DNA of 64,000 nt from CBDBCK01 sp965203345. Lineage in GTDB: Bacteria; Chloroflexota; Dehalococcoidia; Lucifugimonadales; Lucifugimonadaceae. The notes below the pieces were generated by a model. It was not told the DNA's origin. It was given only the letters and a program-made list of their open reading frames with translations, and did not search any database. Of the stretch, positions 60,078 through 64,000 are shown in pieces. Every line of letters begins with the position of its first letter. Within the stretch, counting starts at the first letter, position 1. Location: the NCBI GenBank assembly GCA_965203345.1, contig CBDBCK010000028.1:124001-188000 (forward strand), given 5' to 3'. The translations under genes were made by a program, and so were the position numbers.

Positions 60078-61277
60078 TTAGTCGGCCACCTCTATTATGA
60101 CGCCCGAACCTACAGTACGGCCACCTTCACGTATCGCAAACCGTAGATTTTTTTCAAGTGCTACAGGGTACATCAACTCTATATCCATCTCTGTGTTGTC
60201 CCCCGGCATCACCATCTCCACACCGACAGGGAGGGTCACACTCCCTGTCACGTCAGTTGTTCGAATATAGAACTGGGGACGATAACCGGAAAAGAAAGGG
60301 GTATGCCGGCCTCCCTCTTCCTTGGTCAGCACGTACACTTGAGCCTTGGCCTTGGTATATGGAACTATTGAGTTAGGAGCGGCAATCACAGAACCACGTG
60401 TTATCTCATCACGCTCTGTCCCTCGCAAAAGCACTCCCACTGCGTCTCCGGGGAGTCCCTCATTCAACGTCTTTCTGAACATCTCTACACCAGTCACCAC
60501 TGATTCCTGCGTTTTTCCAAAGCCCACTATCTCTATACGTTCTCCCGTCTTCACCTGCCCACGCTCAATTCTGCCTGTAGCGACTGTGCCTCTGCCTTTT
60601 ATACTGAACACATCCTCAACTGGCATAAGAAACGGCAAATCCACAGGGCGGTCGGGAAGGGGTATGTAGTCATCCACTGCGTCCGTGAGCTCTTTTATCG
60701 CTTTAACCCAAGGGTTTTCCATATCGTCAGCATTCTCCATGGCTTGCAAGGCACTCACCTTTATCACGGGGATATCATCACCGGGGAAGCCGTAGTTTGA
60801 AAGAAGATCACGAACCTCCAACTCTACCAATTCAAGTAGCTCCTCATCATCCATCATGTCGCACTTGTTCAGGGCCACGACTATCCTAGGGACATTTACC
60901 TGACGGGCAAGCACTATATGCTCTCGCGTCTGAGGCATAGGTCCGTCAGGAGCAGCTACGACTAGTATCGCGCCGTCCATTTGGGCAGCTCCTGTGATCA
61001 TATTCTTAATATAGTCGGCGTGTCCTGGACAATCTACGTGAGCATAATGACGCGTGTCCGTCTCATACTCAACGTGGGTTATAGCTATCGTAACCCCACG
61101 CTCCTTTTCCTCTGGGGCAGCGTCTATCTGATCGAAATCAAGAGCAGTTACTTTATCATTAACTTTGCTCAGAACATTTGTTATAGCCGCCGTGAGAGTT
61201 GTTTTCCCGTGGTCAACGTGGCCTATAGTCCCAACGTTTATGTGTGGTTTAGATCTATCAAATACCTGTTTTGCCAT
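60078..61277 (-). CDS. tuf: Elongation factor Tu
   Basis: GTPase that brings aminoacyl-tRNA to the ribosome. About 399 residues: GTIGHVDHGKTTLTAAIT near residue 18, DCPGHADYIKNMITG near 80, ALNKCDMMDD near 135, and domains 2-3 with VFSIKGRGTVATGRIERG and FFSGYRPQFYIRTTDVTG. Start at ATG 61277 (MAKQVFDRSKPH) with GGGGAG 5 nt upstream rather than the GTG two codons earlier. It follows three tRNA genes on the same strand. Confidence 0.98.
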   Translation of the reverse strand: MAKQVFDRSKPHINVGTIGHVDHGKTTLTAAITNVLSKVNDKVTALDFDQIDAAPEEKERGVTIAITHVEYETDTRHYAHVDCPGHADYIKNMITGAAQMDGAILVVAAPDGPMPQTREHIVLARQVNVPRIVVALNKCDMMDDEELLELVELEVRDLLSNYGFPGDDIPVIKVSALQAMENADDMENPWVKAIKELTDAVDDYIPLPDRPVDLPFLMPVEDVFSIKGRGTVATGRIERGQVKTGERIEIVGFGKTQESVVTGVEMFRKTLNEGLPGDAVGVLLRGTERDEITRGSVIAAPNSIVPYTKAKAQVYVLTKEEGGRHTPFFSGYRPQFYIRTTDVTGSVTLPVGVEMVMPGDNTEMDIELMYPVALEKNLRFAIREGGRTVGSGVIIEVAD

Positions 61278-61349
61278 TCTCACTCCCCTTGAGTTTTTTC
61301 CAAGCCATCTGTTTTAGTATTTTGGCTATATAGCTAGTTTACCTTACAT

Positions 61350-61424
61350 TGGAGCCCAGACCGAGGTTTGAACTCGGGACCTCGTTCTTACCAAGAACGC
61401 GCTCTGCCGCTGAGCTATCTGGGC
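61350..61424 (-). tRNA. tRNA-Thr (anticodon GGU)
   Basis: Reverse strand; acceptor GCCCAGA/TCTGGGC, anticodon stem CGTTC/GAACG, loop TTGGTAA, encoded CCA. Lies directly upstream of tuf. Confidence 0.95.
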
Positions 61425-61434
61425 GGCTACGCCG

Positions 61435-61520
61435 TGGTGCAGGGGGCAGGATTCGAACCTGCGAAGCCTTTCGGCGGCAGATTTACAGTCTGCTGGTATT
61501 AGCCACTCACCCACCCCTGC
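61435..61520 (-). tRNA. tRNA-Tyr (anticodon GUA)
   Basis: Type II tRNA with long variable arm; acceptor GCAGGGG/CCCCTGC, anticodon stem GCAGA/TCTGC, loop CTGTAAA, encoded CCA. Confidence 0.95.
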
Positions 61521-61685
61521 ATGTACAGATAAAGTGTACCAATCACAGACCCATATATGCAAGAGTGTACCCGAACTCAGCACGTGATCTTTAATAAAGA
61601 CAAAGTATCATGCAAAAGATAAGGCTGTTCACAATACAGAAGTAAGCCATCTCAAATAATTGAAAGACAGAACACAGCAGTAAAG

Positions 61686-61761
61686 TGGAGCCCCGGGAGG
61701 GATTCGAACCCTCGACCTACCGATTACAAGTCGGTTGCGCTGGCCACTGCGCCACCAGGGC
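61686..61761 (-). tRNA. tRNA-Thr (anticodon UGU)
   Basis: Acceptor GCCCTGG/CCGGGGC (one G-U pair), anticodon stem ACCGA/TCGGT, loop CTTGTAA, encoded CCA. First of the Thr-Tyr-Thr-tuf series. Confidence 0.95.
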
Positions 61762-61848
61762 AAGTACCCTGCAATCTGTACGCCTTACAATGTACTTCGC
61801 CTACAAGGGCATTGTGCTTCACTAAGACCGAATACAACAGTCTATCCT

Positions 61849-62511
61849 TTAAAGTATATCCCGATGCAAGTTTTGCGCGGCGTAAAATTCATCCAGCTCT
61901 TTCGGAGATGATAGCTCTACCAGCGGAACGTACGAAGGTTTCCAGCGGATTATCTTCTCTCTTCTAGAGTTATAGCTTTGTCGATTCATAATCAGCCACA
62001 AAATAAGGGAGGATTTGCTCATAAAGGTGTGCCCAAAAGTCTCGTAGTTGTTGCCGCATATTCGCTGCTTTTCTCTTGCGCGTCGGATAGAACGAAAAAA
62101 TACCCGCTTCATCATCACGTGCCAAGGCATATTCACAAAGATTATCGTATCTGCTCTGCCAAGTATAAACCCGCCAACTTTGCTGAAGTAGTTCCCATCC
62201 ACCACCCACGTTTCGCCTGCCTCGTCTATCGCCTTACGTATGAGAAGTGATACCTCCCGAGGCTCTCGCTGAACCCAGCCAGGCAACCAATTAATAGCGT
62301 CCAGCTCTATGTACTTGTACCTAAACTTGAAGGATATAGCCCGAGCAAGGGTAGATTTTCCACCCCCACCGACCACAGATATACGCTTGCCGAGCTGAAA
62401 CGACAGCGGCTCTTTGGCAGAACTGGACAATTTAGCAAACAACCTTTCTATTATGTGCTTGTACACCACAAGTCGCGCATAGATATTGATCACAAAGTTC
62501 TTTTCTAGCAT
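61849..62511 (-). CDS. P-loop kinase-like protein (adenylate kinase/FlaR-type)
   Basis: A 220-residue P-loop NTPase. The Walker A ISVVGGGGKSTLARAIS lies near residue 45, ELDAINWLPGWVQREPREV near 68 contains the acceptor-site Asp, and WVVDGNYFSKVGGFILGRAD near 98 and TIIFVNMPWHVMMKRVFFRS near 120 follow the pattern of topology modulation (FlaR) and adenylate-kinase-related proteins. The substrate is unknown. The N-terminal 40 residues before the P-loop are unusual, so an internal start is possible. Stands alone upstream of the tRNA-tuf block. Confidence 0.8.
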   Translation of the reverse strand: MLEKNFVINIYARLVVYKHIIERLFAKLSSSAKEPLSFQLGKRISVVGGGGKSTLARAISFKFRYKYIELDAINWLPGWVQREPREVSLLIRKAIDEAGETWVVDGNYFSKVGGFILGRADTIIFVNMPWHVMMKRVFFRSIRRAREKQRICGNNYETFGHTFMSKSSLILWLIMNRQSYNSRREKIIRWKPSYVPLVELSSPKELDEFYAAQNLHRDIL

Positions 62512-62585
62512 ATATGAAAGCCAGCATTAAGTAGACGAAATGCCCGACTTCATTGCTCATGTATCTAATGGGTATATTTATATAT

Positions 62586-63479
62586 ATGGAAATGGCCTTC
62601 ATACTGTTCTCTCCAGATTGTGTTCTATCAAATAAAGTCTCTCGGGCTTTGTCGTTCCTTGGTCAGCACGGGGTCGGTATTCGTGCATACCGATGGCGCC
62701 GACTGTCTGCAGATGAGGTCGGATTTTTATACCACAAGAACCGCGTAAACAGGAAGCTCTCCAAGCTTGATTTGCTTGTAGACAGGCTCTTTGACTTTGG
62801 CGAGTCTCTGGGCTGCCTGGTTTACCCGGTGTCAGGTTCAAGCCAAGGGTTTCTGCACAGCCGTTTGTCAGGTTTGAAAGGCGACTCGGATCCCTTCATG
62901 TGCAATGAGGGGCAATTGCGCCGGGTATTAGGAGCAACGAATAAGCTGCTAAATCTGATCCATACAAGTGACAGCCCGGAAGATTCACTTCGTGAGGCGT
63001 CAATTTTCTTCAGCGACGTCTATAAAACAGCAAACTCGCCTCCCATAGAACTTGCAGGTTTGCATAATGACCTGGAAATAAGAGGCGATAGGCGCCCAGT
63101 GTCCGGCTTTCAAATAATGTGCACCGTCAAACAGCGGATAGAAGCTCAATACGTCAACGGCGGACCAGGGATTTTCAAGCGCCTGGTAGAAAGAGAGCTG
63201 GAGTTAGTATGCTCCGAAACAGATCAAGTATCAATATTCCCACGCATAAGGCAATTACTGAACGACCAGCTATATCAGATTGCCAATACCCGGTTAGATA
63301 ACAATAACGCTATACTGCTGACAAGATTGATAGAGACGGCGCTAAGCAAGGACGGAACGTACTCAAGCCAATCTGGGAACAACAATTTACCTATAGAAGA
63401 ACTGCTGCGCCAAAGTGGTGTTTCCGTCAGTCCCTGGGAAAGGCTGATCCTTGAAGCAGAGCAGGTTGGTATGCGATAG
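62586..63479 (+). CDS. Nucleoside diphosphate kinase-like protein with C-terminal extension
   Basis: About 297 residues. The first 140 resemble NDPK: MAFILFSPDCVLSNKVSRAL (NDPK FVxVKPDxV; the phosphate-binding Lys is Ser), then LLNLIHTSDSPEDSLREASI, matching NDPK NVIHGSDSVESAxREI with the catalytic His kept. The remaining 150 residues (from about VYKTANSPPIEL) match nothing I know. It may be an inactive or specialised NDPK relative. The start is uncertain: ATG 62586, an ATG at 62568 or a TTG at 62553. Confidence 0.6.
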   Translation: MEMAFILFSPDCVLSNKVSRALSFLGQHGVGIRAYRWRRLSADEVGFLYHKNRVNRKLSKLDLLVDRLFDFGESLGCLVYPVSGSSQGFLHSRLSGLKGDSDPFMCNEGQLRRVLGATNKLLNLIHTSDSPEDSLREASIFFSDVYKTANSPPIELAGLHNDLEIRGDRRPVSGFQIMCTVKQRIEAQYVNGGPGIFKRLVERELELVCSETDQVSIFPRIRQLLNDQLYQIANTRLDNNNAILLTRLIETALSKDGTYSSQSGNNNLPIEELLRQSGVSVSPWERLILEAEQVGMR

Positions 63480-63567
63480 AATCTTTGTAGGTACCCTTCT
63501 CAGATCATATCATCACAGAGAAAGTCAAACATGACACATTGAGCATGTCCATCTTCTTCAGCCATAG

Positions 63568-63870
63568 TTGCTTCAAGTGCTAAGGGGCTTGTATATTACT
63601 GCAAAAGATGGAACTGTTTACCTTGATGGGTGCGCAGGGACTTTTAATGTTGGGCTGGGATACAAGCATCCAAATATTGTACAGACTCTTCAGAAAGTGA
63701 TTGAAAGCGGATTAATGGGAGAGGGGAGGCGAATCCTCAAAGAGGATGTGCAGAATTTTGTCAAGAATGAATTGTCGCGCAAATCAATTCCGACCGAATC
63801 ATTGACGGCGCCCAAGGCGCGCGTTTCATCATTCTCATACCCCGCCAACTCGCCGACATTCATCAGCTGA
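63568..63870 (+). pseudogene. N-terminal remnant of a class III aminotransferase
   Basis: The first 45 codons (GLYITAKDGTVYLDGCAGTF, then LGYKHPNIVQTLQKVIESG) match the start of PLP-dependent class III aminotransferases such as acetylornithine or diaminobutyrate transaminases. The frame then changes to unrelated sequence and stops after 100 codons. The PLP-binding Lys and nearly all of the 400-residue enzyme are missing. Probably a deletion remnant. Confidence 0.6.
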
Positions 63871-63936
63871 TACTGTAAAATTACCTCTAGAGAACTTAAA
63901 AATTATTCTAATATACTTAGAAAACTGGAGGAAAAA

Positions 63937-64000
63937 ATGCCCACGGAAAGCGACCAAATCGTCAACCGTAATTTCGGTGAAATTTTTTCCGGCGGAATAC
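63937..64000 (+). CDS. Start of an unidentified gene running off the window
   Basis: ATG preceded by GGAGG at 6 nt, then 21 open codons beginning MPTESDQIVNRNF. Too short to identify. The ribosome binding site is strong and the upstream 60 nt are AT-rich, as expected for a promoter region. Confidence 0.55.
   Translation, partial: MPTESDQIVNRNFGEIFSGGI

Noticed and set aside
1..64000. CRISPR array, prophage or insertion sequence
   Set aside because: No regularly spaced repeats, no cas, phage structural, integrase or transposase gene seen.

Overview
The window is bacterial chromosomal DNA, densely coding, with ten tRNA genes and many housekeeping operons. Gene content and style suggest Chloroflexota of the Dehalococcoidia/SAR202 kind: an aerobic caa3-type oxidase, an enolase-superfamily sugar-acid dehydratase, a GpsA with a GPTSWG motif, and frequent TTG/GTG starts. 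The phylum is an inference from general resemblance; no 16S gene is present to fix it.

Layout. 1-6.9 kb (minus strand): a type II glutamine synthetase cut by the window edge, then a tryptophan operon transcribed trpS-trpE-trpG-trpD-trpC-trpF, without trpB or trpA. 7-11.5 kb (plus): HD hydrolase, YdeI-like protein, PPK2 polyphosphate kinase overlapping a NUDIX hydrolase, and a zinc alcohol dehydrogenase. 11.5-15.5 kb: tRNA-Glu, argC, an AT-rich putative fucosyltransferase facing gmd, and a DUF1801 protein. 15.5-19.9 kb (plus): rdgB, moaA, an in-frame RNase HI-MoaC fusion, five tRNAs and ogt. 19.9-25.8 kb: an exact-register tandem duplication of about 2.94 kb carrying a large unknown membrane-anchored protein; one copy is intact, the other frameshifted. 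25.6-33 kb (minus): a DUF2007 protein, dnaE, then an MFS transporter, fabI and an enolase-superfamily dehydratase.

33.1-40.6 kb is the most unusual part: a defence island flanked by imperfect direct repeats of about 33 bp. It is a mosaic. GC-richer fragments of a type III-like Mod methyltransferase lie at 33.2 and 35.2 kb, and its Res helicase-nuclease at 37.5-40.6 kb. Two AT-rich modules sit among them: a type II methyltransferase plus PmeII-like endonuclease occupying the place of the Mod core, and an AAA ATPase plus a small protein with a D...ExK motif. The Res gene is split between two frames exactly at a TACC tetranucleotide repeat, so it looks like a slipped-strand phase-variable (currently OFF or N-terminally shortened) restriction gene.

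40.6-46 kb (minus): ctaC-ctaD-ctaE-ctaF-ctaG cytochrome c oxidase operon. 46.2-53 kb (plus): tRNA-Gly, a DUF2520 Rossmann protein next to panB and panC (candidate ketopantoate reductase), argF, der, plsY and gpsA; gpsA appears to start at CTG. 53-57 kb (minus): hrcA-dnaJ-prmA-rsmE without grpE/dnaK. 57-62 kb: a degenerate metallo-beta-lactamase-fold protein, then tRNA-Thr/Tyr/Thr-tuf-rpmG-secE-nusG-rplK-rplA (minus). 61.8-64 kb: a P-loop kinase-like gene, an NDPK-like protein, an aminotransferase remnant and the start of a further gene. GC comparisons are by eye, not computed.
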